DNA of 64,000 bases from Pelomonas candidula (GCF_043555985.1 NZ_JBIGIC010000003.1:124001-188000), one strand, 5' to 3'. Shown: positions 50,722-61,147, counted from the first letter of the stretch. Notes: generated by a model not told the origin, from the letters alone. Made by a program: numbers and translations.

Positions 50722-53451
50722 TCAGCCGAACACCGCCCGCCACAGCGCCAGCACGGCATCGCGATGCGGCTGCAGCGGCGCCATGGCCTGGGCGTCAAGC
50801 GCCGTCGACTCCTCGTTGAGGCGCGCCCTGTGCTGCGCGCGGCGCAGCTCGCGGTAGGCGTTCGCCGCCGCCTCGCCCACGCCGCCGGGCAGCAGCCCCA
50901 GCGCTTCCGCCAGGCGCAGCAGCGCGATGTTGCCCAGGTCGTCCTGCAGCCGCGGGTGCACGGCCGAATGCGCGAGCACGAGGAACTGCACGGCGAACTC
51001 GGCATCCATCATGCCGCCCTCGCTGTGCTTCATGTCGAACAGGCCGTCCTTCACGGGCCGCGCAGACCGCACCTTCTCGCGCATGGCCTGCACCTCGCGC
51101 CGGAGCGCCTCGGCGTCGCGCGGCGCCGTCAGCACCTGGCGGCGCACGCTCTCGCAGCGCTCGGCCAGCGCCGGGTGGCCGGCGCAGAAGCGCGCCCGCG
51201 TGATGGCCTGGTGCTCCCAGGTCCACGCGGTGTTGCTGCCGCGACCGGTCTGGTAAGCCTCGAAGTGGCTCAGCGACGTGACCAGCAGCCCCGAGTTGCC
51301 GTTGGGCCGCAGCGCGGTGTCGATGTCGAACAGCTCGCCGGCTGCCGTGCGCAGCGTCAGCCAGTTGATGAGGCGGCGCACGAAGGCGCCGTAGATCTCG
51401 CTGGCGTTCTCGTCCTCGTCGTCGAAGACGAACACGACGTCCAGGTCGCCGCCGTAGCCCAGCTCCTTGCCGCCCAGCTTGCCGTAGGCGATGACGGCCA
51501 GCCGCGGCTCGGGGCGATGCGCCTTGCCGAAACGGGCCCAGGCCCACTGGATGGTGATCTGCAGCACCGCGTCGGCCAGCAGCGACAGGTCGTCGGCCAC
51601 CTGCTCGACGGTGATGCTGCCCTCGACGTCGCGCACCAGCGTGCGGAACACCTCCGCATGGTGGGCGCGGCGCAGCGTGTCCAGCAGCGACTCCTCGTCG
51701 GCCTGGCCGCTGCGGGCCCAGCCCTGCTCGCGGCTGTGCAGCTCGGCCAGGAAGGCATCGCGGTCGAAGCGGGCGGAGAGCAGCAGCGGATCGGCCAGTT
51801 CGTCGATGACGCCGGGGTGCTGCATCAGGTAGCGCATCGGCCAGCGCGCCAGGCCCAAGAGGCGCAGCAGGCGCTGCTGCACGGCCGGGCGCTCGACCAG
51901 CATGGCCAGATAACTCTCGCGGCGCAGCAGCGGCTCGACCCAGTCGACGAAGCGCACCGCCGCGTCCAGCGAGCATTCCTCGGCCTCCACAGCCTGCGCC
52001 GCGCGGTAGAACAGCTTGGCCAGCCGCTGGCGCGACTCCTCGCGCAGACCTTGTACGCGCGGCGTCTCGGCCAACGCGCGCACGGCCGTCGCGAGCGACT
52101 CGGGCAGGCGCTGCAGGAAATCCTCGCCGTCCACGGTGGGCTTCGGGCCGCCGCACTGGCCGCCCTTGCAACCGCCGGACTGCTGCGGCGCGCCGTGCAG
52201 CAGCGCGTCGAATTCGGTCGCCACGAGCTCGCGTACCTCGCCGAGCTGCTCGAAGAGCTCACACGTCTCGCGGCTGCATTTCAATCCCATCGACGCGGCG
52301 ATCCAAGCCAGGTCGGCGTCGGCTTGCGGCAGGCAGTGGGTCTGCTGGTCGTCCAGGAACTGGATGCGGTGCTCGACGCGGCGCAGGAAGACGTAAGCGT
52401 CGGAAAGTTTCTGCGCCGTCTCGGGCTTCATCAGACCACGCGCGGCGAGCTGGCCCAGCGCCTTGACGGTGGAGCGCGTGCGGATCTCGGGGAACTGGCC
52501 GCCGCGCACGACCTGCAGCAGCTGCACGATGAACTCGATCTCGCGGATGCCGCCGCGCGACAGCTTCACGTCGTTGGCGCGCTCGGGCCGCCCGGCGGCG
52601 CGGGCCTTGGCCTCGCTGCGGATCTTGCCGTGCAGCTGGCGCAGGCCCTCGAACACGCCGTAGTCAAGATAGCGCCGGTAGACGAAAGGCGCGACGAGGT
52701 CGCGCAGCGCCAGCGTGCGCGGGTCGCCCGGCGCGCCGAACCCCGTCAGCGGCGCGACGACGCGGCTCTTCAGCCACGCAAAGCGCTCCCACTCGCGGCC
52801 CTGCACAAGGAAATACTCCTCCAGCATGCCCAGGCTGACGACCGGCGGGCCGCTCTTGCCGTTGGGCCGCAGCGCGAGGTCGACGCGGAAGACCTGGCCG
52901 TCGTCGGTCACGTCGCCGATCAGCGCGTACAGGCGCTTGGCGACGTTGGCGAAATACTCGTGCGCCGAGATCGGCCGCGGGCCGTGCGTCTCGCCGTCGT
53001 CCTCGTAGACGTAGATGAGGTCGATGTCGGACGACACGTTCAGCTCGCGCGCGCCCAGCTTGCCCATGCCGATGACCCAGAAGGCGATGTCGCCGCCCTC
53101 GGCCGTGCGCGGCGCACCGTGGATCTCGTCCAGCTCGGCGCGGGCGGCGGCCAGCGCGCGATCCAGCGTCACTTCGGCCAGGTGGGTCATCACGAGCGTG
53201 ACATCTGCCACGCTCGCGCCCTGTTCGATGTCCAGCACCGCCAGCCGCTCCATGACGAGATGGCGGGCCACACGCAAGGCGCTGGCGAGGGTCCGCCCGG
53301 GCGGGGCCGCGAGCAGCGTCTCGATCAGCGCGCCGATGACGGCCCGGTCCGGCAGGCCCGGCGGCAGCAGCGGCAACTCGGCCGCGTAACGGCGGCGCAC
53401 ACGCTGCACATAGCGGCTGTGTTCAGCAAAAACGGGAAACAGTTCGCTCAT
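50722..53451 (-). CDS. glnE: Glutamine synthetase adenylyltransferase/adenylyl-removing enzyme GlnE
   Basis: This 909-residue bifunctional enzyme has two nucleotidyltransferase domains: N-terminal (GMGKLGARELNVSSDIDLIYVYED, about 125-150; deadenylylation) and C-terminal (AYGKLGGKELGYGGDLDVVFVFDDED, about 650; adenylylation), each followed by a helical regulatory region. It controls glutamine synthetase by nitrogen status through PII. A short Cys/Gly insert (SGGCKGGQCGGPKP) sits between the halves near residue 430. The divergent yhdP gene starts close by. Confidence 0.95.
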   Translation of the reverse strand: MSELFPVFAEHSRYVQRVRRRYAAELPLLPPGLPDRAVIGALIETLLAAPPGRTLASALRVARHLVMERLAVLDIEQGASVADVTLVMTHLAEVTLDRALAAARAELDEIHGAPRTAEGGDIAFWVIGMGKLGARELNVSSDIDLIYVYEDDGETHGPRPISAHEYFANVAKRLYALIGDVTDDGQVFRVDLALRPNGKSGPPVVSLGMLEEYFLVQGREWERFAWLKSRVVAPLTGFGAPGDPRTLALRDLVAPFVYRRYLDYGVFEGLRQLHGKIRSEAKARAAGRPERANDVKLSRGGIREIEFIVQLLQVVRGGQFPEIRTRSTVKALGQLAARGLMKPETAQKLSDAYVFLRRVEHRIQFLDDQQTHCLPQADADLAWIAASMGLKCSRETCELFEQLGEVRELVATEFDALLHGAPQQSGGCKGGQCGGPKPTVDGEDFLQRLPESLATAVRALAETPRVQGLREESRQRLAKLFYRAAQAVEAEECSLDAAVRFVDWVEPLLRRESYLAMLVERPAVQQRLLRLLGLARWPMRYLMQHPGVIDELADPLLLSARFDRDAFLAELHSREQGWARSGQADEESLLDTLRRAHHAEVFRTLVRDVEGSITVEQVADDLSLLADAVLQITIQWAWARFGKAHRPEPRLAVIAYGKLGGKELGYGGDLDVVFVFDDEDENASEIYGAFVRRLINWLTLRTAAGELFDIDTALRPNGNSGLLVTSLSHFEAYQTGRGSNTAWTWEHQAITRARFCAGHPALAERCESVRRQVLTAPRDAEALRREVQAMREKVRSARPVKDGLFDMKHSEGGMMDAEFAVQFLVLAHSAVHPRLQDDLGNIALLRLAEALGLLPGGVGEAAANAYRELRRAQHRARLNEESTALDAQAMAPLQPHRDAVLALWRAVFG

Positions 53452-53504
53452 GACCCTGTGCTAGATTGCCTGCCGGCCGGTTCCCACGTGCCCCCAGAGA
53501 CAAC

Positions 53505-56500
53505 GTGTCTGACATCTTCTCGGCCGCCCTCCACCATTGCTCCCGCGCCGCCGGCTGGCCCCTGCGCCTGTGCTGGCGGGCTTTGCGCTGGGCGCTGCTG
53601 CTGCTGGCGCTGCTGTGGGCACTGGGGGTCGTGGCGTGGTCCGTACTGCACTGGGTCATTCTCCCGCACGCCAACGAATGGCGTCCCTGGCTGGAAAAGG
53701 AAGCCTCAAAGGCCTTGGGGGTAGAGCTGCGCATCGGCCGTATCACTGTCGAGACCGGCGGCTGGATGCCACGCATGGAACTCGGCGACGTGCGCGTGCT
53801 GGACGCCAACGGCCACCCGGCGCTGACGCTGCCGCGCGTGACCGCCGTGCTGTCCGCGCAGTCGCTGGTCGTGCTGCAGCCGCGCTTCTCGCAGCTGCTG
53901 GTGGACAAGCCCGAGCTCGTCATCCGCCGCGACGCCCAGGGCCGCATCTTCATCGCCGGACTGGGGCTGGACGGGCCCGACCACACCGACGCCGGCACCA
54001 CCGACGCCGGCCTGGACTGGCTGTTCAGCCAGCCCGAGCTGGCCATCATCGGCGGGCGTGTGCGCTGGGTGGACGAGAAGCGCGCCGACGCGCGACCGCT
54101 GGAGCTGTCGGACCTGAACTTCATCATGCGCAACAGCCTGCGCCGCCACCAGCTGCGCCTGGACGCGACGCCGCCCGCCGACTGGGGCCGGCGCTTCACG
54201 CTGCGCGGCCGGTTCACGCAGAACGTGCTGAAGCGGCCGGCCGAGTTCCAGTACTGGAGCGGCGAGCTCTACGCCGAACTACCGCGCGCCGACCTCAGCC
54301 AGCTGCGCCGCCACGTAGACTTGCCCTTCCAGCTCAGCGAGGGCGACGGCGCCGTGCGCGCCTGGGGCCAGATCGAGAAGGGCGAACCCGTCAGCGCGAC
54401 GCTGGACCTGGCGCTGCGCGCCGTGCGCCTCAAGCTGCTGGACTCGGCCCCCGAGCTGGACCTGGACCACATCGAGGGCCGGCTGGACCTGGCCCGCGCC
54501 AAGGACAAGCTCAGCCTGCAGGCCCACCAGCTGGGTTTCGTCAGCGGCGACGGGGTGACCTGGCCGCGCTCGGACTGGGGCGTGTCGCTGCAGCTGGGAC
54601 CGGGCGACACGGTGCTGGGCGGCGAGGTCAACGCACAACGCCTGGACTTCGCACTGATGGCCCAGATCGCCCAGCGCCTGCCGCTGGGCGAGCGTGCCCA
54701 CCAGCTGCTGGCCGAGCTGGAGCCGCGCGGCGTGCTGACGGCGCTGGCCGGCCAGTGGCAGGGCACGCTGGACGCGCCGCGCAGCTACCACGTCAAGGCG
54801 CAGATCGACGGCCTGGCCATCGCCGCCAAGCCGGCCGAGGCCGAGCACCTGGGCCGCCCCGGCCTGCGCGGCGCCAGCCTGGAGCTGGAAGCCGGCGAGC
54901 GCGGCGGCACCGCCCGGCTGGCCGTGCATGACGGCGAGGTCGAACTGCCGGGCCTGTTCGAAGACCCGCACCTGCCGATCACGCGGCTGTCCACGCAACT
55001 GAGCTGGCAGCTGCCGCAGCCCGGAACGAAGGGGGACGTGCAGGTGCGCCTGCGCGAGCTGCAGCTGCAGACGCCCGACCTCGCCGGCGAGTTCGACGTG
55101 CTGTGGAAACGCCCCGCCGGCGCGACGACGGCCGGCTTCCTGGACCTGACCGGCCGCGTGCCGCAGCGCGTGGACGCGACCCGCGTGGCCCGCTACATCC
55201 CGGTGTCCCTGCCGGCCACGCGCAGCTACATCGCCCGCGCGCTGCTGGCCGGCGAGGCGCGCAACACCCACGTGCGCATCAAGGGCGAGCTGGCCGAGTT
55301 CCCGTACGACCAGCCCAAATCGACCGGCCTCTTCCGCGTGTCCTTGCAGGCACAGGGCGTCACGCTGGCCTACGTGCCGCACAGCGACGTCGGCACGAAC
55401 TGGCCGGTCATGGAGGGCGTGGACGCCGAGGTCGTCTTCGAGCGCGGCGGCCTGCAGATCAAGGACGGCCACACCAAGGTGCTGGGCTACGAGCTGAACG
55501 GCGTCAACGGCGGCATCAAGGACTTGCAACGCGGCCGCGTGCTGGTGTTGGACGGCAGCGGGCGCGGCCAGGGCGCCGACCTGCTGCACTACGTGCGCGC
55601 CTCGCCGCTGGACGAATGGCTGGGCCACGCGCTGAGCACGGCCACGGCGCAGGGGCCGATGGCGCTCAAGCTGGGCCTGAGCATCCCGCTGGACGATGTC
55701 AACCAGACGGCGCTCAAGGGCCAGCTGCAGCTGGCCGGCGTGGACGTGAAGATGCGCCCCGACATGCCGGCGCTGGCCGGCGCGCGCGGCCGCATCGACT
55801 TCGACCGCAAGGGCGTGCAGCTGGCGGGCATGACGGCGCGGCTGCTGGGCGGCGATGCCGGCATCGAGGGCGGCACGCAGCGCGACGGCAGCATGCGCTT
55901 CGCCGTGCAGGGCCAGGCCACGGCCGACGGCCTGCGCCGCGCCACCGAGCTGGGCGCCGTGACGCGCCTGTTCCAGGCCGCCAGCGGCCAGGCCGGCTAC
56001 CGCTTCCAGCTCGCCATCCCCAAGGACGGCCAGCCCGAGCTGAGCGTGTCCAGCAGCCTGCAGGGCATGGCGCTGGACCTGCCGGCGCCCGCGCACAAGG
56101 AGGCCGACGCGGTGCTGCCGCTGCGCCTGCTGATCACCCCGACCAGCAGCAGCCGCGACGAGATCCGCCTGGAAGTGGGCGCGGCAGCGTCGCCGCTGCT
56201 GCAGGCCCAGCTACAGCGAGACGTGTCCGGTGCCGCGTCGCAGGTGCTGCGCGGCGCGCTGGCCGTGCAGGACCGGCTGCCCGCCCTGCCCGCCAGCGGC
56301 GTGCTGCTGCAGGCCAACGTCGCCTCGCTGGACCTGGACGCCTGGCAAGAGCGCCTGGGCGCGCTGTCGGGCGGCGGCGGCGACGGCGGCGCGGACGGTG
56401 GCGACGGCCCGGGCCTGCTGCCCAGCCAGATCTCGCTGCGCAGCCAGGCACTGAAGGTGGGCGGGCGCCAGCTGGGCCGCGTGTCCGCCGTGGTGGCCCG

Positions 56501-57548
56501 CGAGGGCGCCAACTGGCGCATCAACGTCGACGCCGAACAGCTGACCGGGCGCATCGACCTCAAGGGCGTGCGCGGCAACCAGGTCGACACCGTGCAGGCG
56601 CGGCTGACGCGGCTGTCGCTGCCACGCTCCGAGGCCGACTCGGTCAGCGAGCTGATGGACCCGGCCAAGGCCGCCGCCAGCAGCAGCCCGCTGCCGTCGC
56701 TGGACATCGAGGTCGACGACTTCGAGCTGCGCGGCAAGCGCCTGGGCCGCCTGGAGGTGCTGGCCCACGCCCCGGCTGCCGCGCGCGACTGGCGGCTGGA
56801 GAAGCTGCAGATCCACGCGCCCGACTCGACGCTGAGCGCCAGCGGCCACTGGAGCGGCGACGGCAAGCGCCGCACCCAGCTCGACTGGAAGCTGGACATC
56901 GCCGACGCCGGCAAGCTGCTGGAGCGCCTGGGCCAGGGCCAGGTGCTGCGCGGCGGCAAGGGCGAGCTGACCGGCCAGGTGGGCTGGGACGGCTCGCCGC
57001 TGGCGCCGCACTACGCCAGCATGGCCGGCGCGCTGAACATCCAGCTCGACAGCGGCACCTTCCTGAAGGCCGAGCCCGGCGTGGGCCGGCTGCTGGGCGT
57101 GCTGAGCCTGCAGTCGCTGCCGCGCCGCTTCCTGCTGGACTTCCGCGATGTGTTCGCCGAGGGCTTCACCTTCGACGGCGTGACCGGCGACGTGAAGATC
57201 GCCGGCGGCGTGGCCCGCAGCGACAACATCCGCATCCGCGGCCTGCAGGCCGCCGTGCTCGTGGAGGGCAGCACCGACCTGGCAGCCGAGACGCAGAAGC
57301 TGCGCGTCGTCGTCGTGCCCGAAGTATCGGCCGGCGGTGCATCGCTGGCCTACGCGGCCATCAACCCGGCCGTCGCGCTGGGCGCCTTCCTCGCGCAGAT
57401 GATCCTGAGCCGGCCGATGGCCGCGGCCAGCACGCGCGAGTTCCACATCACCGGCACCTGGGACGACCCCAAGGTCGAGAAGGTCGAAGGCCCGGCCGCC
57501 AAGGCCGCCAGCGCGGCCGACGCGGCCAGCGCGGCGCCCCAGCCCTGA
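53505..57548 (+). CDS. yhdP: YhdP/AsmA-like phospholipid transport protein
   Basis: A giant protein of about 1347 residues with one N-terminal membrane helix (ALRWALLLLALLWALGVVAWSVL) and a long periplasmic region of beta-rich repeats (DUF3971/AsmA-like), ending in the conserved YhdP C-terminal part (GVGRLLGVLSLQSLPRRFLLDFRDVFAEGF). AsmA-like proteins form hydrophobic grooves bridging the two membranes and move phospholipids to the outer membrane. The GTG at 53505 is preferred; a TTG at 53466 would extend it by 13 residues. The glnE start lies on the other strand 53 bp away. Confidence 0.9.
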   Translation: MSDIFSAALHHCSRAAGWPLRLCWRALRWALLLLALLWALGVVAWSVLHWVILPHANEWRPWLEKEASKALGVELRIGRITVETGGWMPRMELGDVRVLDANGHPALTLPRVTAVLSAQSLVVLQPRFSQLLVDKPELVIRRDAQGRIFIAGLGLDGPDHTDAGTTDAGLDWLFSQPELAIIGGRVRWVDEKRADARPLELSDLNFIMRNSLRRHQLRLDATPPADWGRRFTLRGRFTQNVLKRPAEFQYWSGELYAELPRADLSQLRRHVDLPFQLSEGDGAVRAWGQIEKGEPVSATLDLALRAVRLKLLDSAPELDLDHIEGRLDLARAKDKLSLQAHQLGFVSGDGVTWPRSDWGVSLQLGPGDTVLGGEVNAQRLDFALMAQIAQRLPLGERAHQLLAELEPRGVLTALAGQWQGTLDAPRSYHVKAQIDGLAIAAKPAEAEHLGRPGLRGASLELEAGERGGTARLAVHDGEVELPGLFEDPHLPITRLSTQLSWQLPQPGTKGDVQVRLRELQLQTPDLAGEFDVLWKRPAGATTAGFLDLTGRVPQRVDATRVARYIPVSLPATRSYIARALLAGEARNTHVRIKGELAEFPYDQPKSTGLFRVSLQAQGVTLAYVPHSDVGTNWPVMEGVDAEVVFERGGLQIKDGHTKVLGYELNGVNGGIKDLQRGRVLVLDGSGRGQGADLLHYVRASPLDEWLGHALSTATAQGPMALKLGLSIPLDDVNQTALKGQLQLAGVDVKMRPDMPALAGARGRIDFDRKGVQLAGMTARLLGGDAGIEGGTQRDGSMRFAVQGQATADGLRRATELGAVTRLFQAASGQAGYRFQLAIPKDGQPELSVSSSLQGMALDLPAPAHKEADAVLPLRLLITPTSSSRDEIRLEVGAAASPLLQAQLQRDVSGAASQVLRGALAVQDRLPALPASGVLLQANVASLDLDAWQERLGALSGGGGDGGADGGDGPGLLPSQISLRSQALKVGGRQLGRVSAVVAREGANWRINVDAEQLTGRIDLKGVRGNQVDTVQARLTRLSLPRSEADSVSELMDPAKAAASSSPLPSLDIEVDDFELRGKRLGRLEVLAHAPAAARDWRLEKLQIHAPDSTLSASGHWSGDGKRRTQLDWKLDIADAGKLLERLGQGQVLRGGKGELTGQVGWDGSPLAPHYASMAGALNIQLDSGTFLKAEPGVGRLLGVLSLQSLPRRFLLDFRDVFAEGFTFDGVTGDVKIAGGVARSDNIRIRGLQAAVLVEGSTDLAAETQKLRVVVVPEVSAGGASLAYAAINPAVALGAFLAQMILSRPMAAASTREFHITGTWDDPKVEKVEGPAAKAASAADAASAAPQP

Positions 57549-57555
57549 GGACCCG

Positions 57556-58401
57556 TCAGCGCGCGGGCAGGGCGTCGGCCTCCAGCGCGCGCAGCGGCAA
57601 CCGCAGCCCCGCATAGCCGCGCAGCTGCGTGAGCGCCGCCTTCAACGCCGGCTCGGCCATGAAGAGCGCATCGAAGCTGCCGTCCGCCGCCGCCAGGTTC
57701 AGGCCGCGCAGCAGCCGCCCGGCCAGCTGCGGCTTGTCGCGCGCGACGAAGAAGTACAGCGGCTGCCGGTACTGCAGCGCCACGCCGGGCAACTCGGCCA
57801 GCCCGAGGTCGGCATAGCGCACCAGCTCCGCAGTGATCTCCTCGCGCGTGCGCAGGATGAAGTCGAAGCGGCCCAGCTGCAGCATGCGGAACAGCGCCTC
57901 GAACTTGGGCGTCGTCTCCACCGTGAAGCCGTTCGCACGCAGGATCTGCGCATCGCTCCAGAAGGTGCCGGCGCCCGCGCGCAAGGTGCGCAGCGCGTCC
58001 AGCGTGCGAAGCGGCCGCAGCCGTGGCAGGTCCGCCGCGCGCACGAGCAGGAAGCGCAGCTCGTTGGTGCCCTTGAGCAGATTGAAGCGCACCGGCAGTG
58101 ACTGCGCCTCGCGTTCGGGCGTCGTCGTGCTCCACATCACGTCCAGCTGGCCGTCCTGCAGCATCTGGCGCAGGCGTTCGCGCGGCAGGTCGGGTGCGGC
58201 CGGCACGATGACAGGCGGCGGCTCGCCGTCGGCCGTCCGGGCAAGCGTCAGCTTGAGCACCTCGACGAAAAACCGGCCATGGGCGCTGTAGGCCTCGGGG
58301 TTGGGCAGGCGCAGCGTCAGGCCTGCGCTCCAGGCCGGCGTCAGCGCGACAGTGAAGGGAAGCGCCAGCAGCTGGCGCCGCAGACGGGAAGGGAGCGGCA
58401 T
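57556..58401 (-). CDS. Orphan periplasmic substrate-binding-like protein (paralogue)
   Basis: About 281 residues with a signal peptide (cleavage near WSAG) and a type 2 solute-binding fold: MLQDGQLDVMWSTTTPER, LRTLRAGAGTFWSDAQILRANGFTVETTPKFEALFRML, then RQPLYFFVARDKPQLAGRLLRGLNLAAADGSFDALF. It is similar to the 25662-26618 protein. No transporter genes are near. It lies convergent to yhdP, 7 bp apart, and divergent from the nitrilase-like gene. It may sense rather than transport. Confidence 0.78.
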   Translation of the reverse strand: MPLPSRLRRQLLALPFTVALTPAWSAGLTLRLPNPEAYSAHGRFFVEVLKLTLARTADGEPPPVIVPAAPDLPRERLRQMLQDGQLDVMWSTTTPEREAQSLPVRFNLLKGTNELRFLLVRAADLPRLRPLRTLDALRTLRAGAGTFWSDAQILRANGFTVETTPKFEALFRMLQLGRFDFILRTREEITAELVRYADLGLAELPGVALQYRQPLYFFVARDKPQLAGRLLRGLNLAAADGSFDALFMAEPALKAALTQLRGYAGLRLPLRALEADALPAR

Positions 58402-58485
58402 GGCTCGCCGATTCTCGGGCCCGACGCCACAAGGCCGCGTGACTTCTGCCTCGATGCCAACGCTGTCGGCGCTAGCATCGCCGTC

Positions 58486-59280
58486 ATGAAAATCGCCGCC
58501 GTACAAATGGTGTCGGAGCCCGACCTGGGCGCCAACCTCCTGGCCGCGCGCCGGCTGCTCGAAGCCGCTGCCGCCCAGGGTGCCCAACTCGCCGCACTCC
58601 CCGAGTACTTCTGCCTCATGGGCCAGCAGGACAGCGACAAGCTGGCCATCGCCGAGGATCTGGGCCACGGCCCCATCCAGGCCATGCTGGCGCGCGCCGC
58701 GCAGGAGCTGAAGCTGTGGATCATCGGCGGCACGCTGCCGATCAAGGCAGGGAAGGCGGCCCGCGTGCGCAACACGACGCTGGTGTTCTCGCCGGCCGGC
58801 GACGTCGTCGCCCGCTACGACAAGATCCACCTGTTCGCCTACGACAACGGCCGCGAGAGCTACGACGAGGCCCGCGTGCTGGAAGCCGGCAGCCAGCCGG
58901 CGAGCTTCACGGCCGAGGGCATCCGCACGGGGCTGTCGGTCTGCTACGACCTGCGCTTCCCCGAGCTGTTCCGTGCCTACAACCCCTGCGAGCTGCTGGC
59001 CGTGCCGGCCGCGTTCACGTACACGACGGGCGAGAAGCACTGGGAGCTGCTGCTGCGCGCCCGCGCGGTGGAGAACCAGTGCTACGTCATCGCGCCGGCC
59101 CAGGGCGGCCGGCACGAGAACGGCCGCCGCACCTGGGGCCACAGCATGATCGTCGACCCGTGGGGCGAGGTGCTCGCCGTGCTGCCCGAGGGCGAAGGCG
59201 TCGTCTGCGCCGACGTCGACACCCAGCGACTGGCCCAGGTGCGCCAGCAACTGCCTGCGCTCGCGCACCGCAAGCTGTGA
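58486..59280 (+). CDS. Carbon-nitrogen hydrolase (Nit1/Nit2-type amidase)
   Basis: This 264-residue protein has the nitrilase-superfamily catalytic triad: Glu40 (LPEYF), Lys113 (YDKIHLF) and Cys153 (SVCYDLRFPE). The size and motifs fit the Nit1/Nit2 group, which hydrolyses deaminated glutathione or omega-amides. It overlaps the following MFS gene by GTGA. In many proteobacteria a gene of this type follows yhdP, as it does here apart from the inserted binding-protein gene. A TAGCAT hexamer lies 7 bp before the ATG. Confidence 0.92.
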   Translation: MKIAAVQMVSEPDLGANLLAARRLLEAAAAQGAQLAALPEYFCLMGQQDSDKLAIAEDLGHGPIQAMLARAAQELKLWIIGGTLPIKAGKAARVRNTTLVFSPAGDVVARYDKIHLFAYDNGRESYDEARVLEAGSQPASFTAEGIRTGLSVCYDLRFPELFRAYNPCELLAVPAAFTYTTGEKHWELLLRARAVENQCYVIAPAQGGRHENGRRTWGHSMIVDPWGEVLAVLPEGEGVVCADVDTQRLAQVRQQLPALAHRKL

Positions 59281-60542
59281 CGGCCGCATCCGCCCAGCCG
59301 CCGCGCGGCCTCGCCTGGCTCATCGGCGCGCTCGTCGCCGCCTCCCAGTTCGGCAACTACTACGTCTACGACTCCATCGGCCCGGTGGCCGACCTGCTGC
59401 AGCAGCAGCGCGGCTTCAGCGACAGCCAGGTCGGCCTGCTGAACGCGATCTACAGCCTGCCCAACGTCGTGCTCATCCTCGTCGGCGGCGTGCTGGTGGA
59501 CCGCTTCGGCGCGGCGCGCATGACGCTGTGGACCTCGCTCGTCTGCCTGGCCGGCGCGTTGCTGACGGCCTTCAGCCCCGACTTCTTCGGCATGGCCGCG
59601 GGCCGGCTGCTCTTCGGTATCGGCGCCGAGACCTTCAGCATCGCCACGCTGGCGGCCATCGCCGACTACTTCGGCGGCAGCAGCCTGGCCCTCGCGATGG
59701 GACTGGCGCTGGGCATCGGGCGGCTGGGCTCGGCCAGTGCGGACATGTCGCCGACCTGGTTCGCCGGCACCTACGCCCGGGGCTGGCAACCGCCGCTGGT
59801 GCTGGCCGCCGGCGTCGCGGCCACGTCGCTGGGCGCCGCCGCCGTCTACTGGTGGCTGGACCGCGGACCGCGCCGGGCGGGCCTGCTGCCGACGGGCAAC
59901 AGCGCGGAGAAGTTCGTCTGGCGCGACCTGCTGCACTTCGGCCGCGCCTACTGGTATCTGCTGGTGCTGTGCGTGCTCTGGTACTCGGTCATCCTGGCGT
60001 TTCGCAGCACGTTCTCGATCAAGTACTTCCAGCACGTGCACGGGCTGGACCTCGCCACCGCCGGCGAGATGAACAGCTATGTCTTCCTCGCCGCCGTGTT
60101 CGCGACCCCGGCCTTCGGCTGGCTGTGCGATCGCCTGCAGCGCTACGCGCCCTTCCTCGCCTTCGGCACGCTGCTGCTGCCGGTCGCGCTGGCCGTGCTG
60201 GCGCTGACGCACTGGAGCCTGTGGATCTCGACGGCGCTGATCGGCATCAGCTACTCGCTGGTGCCGGCCGTCATGTGGCCGCTGGCCAGCCGCCTCGTCG
60301 CGCCCAGCCGCTTCGGCACGGCCATCGGGCTGATGTGGGTGATTCAGAACGCCGGCATCAGCGGCGCCAACCTCGTGGCCGGCTGGCTCAACGACCGTGC
60401 CGTGGCCAGCGCCGCCAACCCGGCGGGCTACGACGGCATGATGGTTTTCTTCGGCACGGCCAGCACGCTGGGCCTGGTGTGCGCCTTGGTGCTGTGGGCC
60501 ACGGCGGGGCGCCGCCACCACGAGCTCAAGGCGTCAGCGTGA
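59277..60542 (+). CDS. MFS transporter
   Basis: A 421-residue protein with twelve membrane helices and the MFS loop motif (GGVLVDRFGAARMTLW). It starts with GTG (59277) overlapping the nitrilase-like stop (GTGA), suggesting that the transporter moves a substrate or product of that amidase. The stop overlaps the convergent lipoprotein gene by 17 bp. The substrate is unknown. Confidence 0.88.
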   Translation: MTAASAQPPRGLAWLIGALVAASQFGNYYVYDSIGPVADLLQQQRGFSDSQVGLLNAIYSLPNVVLILVGGVLVDRFGAARMTLWTSLVCLAGALLTAFSPDFFGMAAGRLLFGIGAETFSIATLAAIADYFGGSSLALAMGLALGIGRLGSASADMSPTWFAGTYARGWQPPLVLAAGVAATSLGAAAVYWWLDRGPRRAGLLPTGNSAEKFVWRDLLHFGRAYWYLLVLCVLWYSVILAFRSTFSIKYFQHVHGLDLATAGEMNSYVFLAAVFATPAFGWLCDRLQRYAPFLAFGTLLLPVALAVLALTHWSLWISTALIGISYSLVPAVMWPLASRLVAPSRFGTAIGLMWVIQNAGISGANLVAGWLNDRAVASAANPAGYDGMMVFFGTASTLGLVCALVLWATAGRRHHELKASA

Positions 60543-61080
60543 CGAGATCGCGCAGCAGCAGGTTGATGTTGGCCCGCAGCGCGCGCTCGTTGGCGATGCG
60601 CAGCCGCTCCGATGGCGACAGCACGGCCTCGCCCAGGCTGGCCTCGTCGGTGTTGGCGATGCGGCGCTGGTAGACGGTCTTGCCGCTGGTCTTGTCGACC
60701 AGCGTGTAGCGCACCGCGGTGCCCACGGTCACGCCCAGGGCAGGCACGAGCGGCTGGTCCAGCTGCAGCAGCTCGGCCTGCAGCTCGAAGCGGGCCGGCG
60801 GCTCGGGCGACATGGGCCGCATGCCGACGGCGTACAGCGACTCCTCAAGCGCCTGCTGCAAGGCCACGGCGCTGACGCGGGAACCCCACCAGCGGCCCGT
60901 CTCCTCGCCGCCCCGCACGGCGGCGACGGCGACCTGGGCCCTCAGTGCATCGGGCACCCAGCTGCGGATCTGCAGCGCGTCGGCCGGCGCCACGGCCATC
61001 GGCAGCGGCTGGCTGGGCGTGCCGCAGCCGGCCAACATCAGGGCAAGCAGCGCGGCGGGGAGCAGGGCAAGGCGGGACAT
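60526..61080 (-). CDS. Putative lipoprotein, ABC-transport-auxiliary-like
   Basis: A 184-residue lipoprotein with a signal peptide and lipobox (LMLAGC, Cys near 19). The mature part (LQIRSWVPDALRAQVAVAAVRGGEETGRWWGSRVSAVALQQALEESLYAVGM...FELQAELLQLDQPLVPAL) has the look of auxiliary lipoproteins whose C-terminus folds against the outer membrane assembly machinery, but the match is weak. It has its own 67 bp upstream region. Confidence 0.72.
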   Translation of the reverse strand: MSRLALLPAALLALMLAGCGTPSQPLPMAVAPADALQIRSWVPDALRAQVAVAAVRGGEETGRWWGSRVSAVALQQALEESLYAVGMRPMSPEPPARFELQAELLQLDQPLVPALGVTVGTAVRYTLVDKTSGKTVYQRRIANTDEASLGEAVLSPSERLRIANERALRANINLLLRDLVTLTP

Positions 61081-61147
61081 GGGTGGCCCATGCTAGGCCC
61101 GGGCGTCGCCGGCATGGCGACGAAAAGCAGCCTTGGGGCCGCGCAAT

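Noticed and set aside
50764..53724. 986-codon open frame antisense to glnE
   Set aside because: It mirrors a highly conserved gene, is rich in Arg/Gln/Ala/His without motifs, and is explained by GC-rich third positions.
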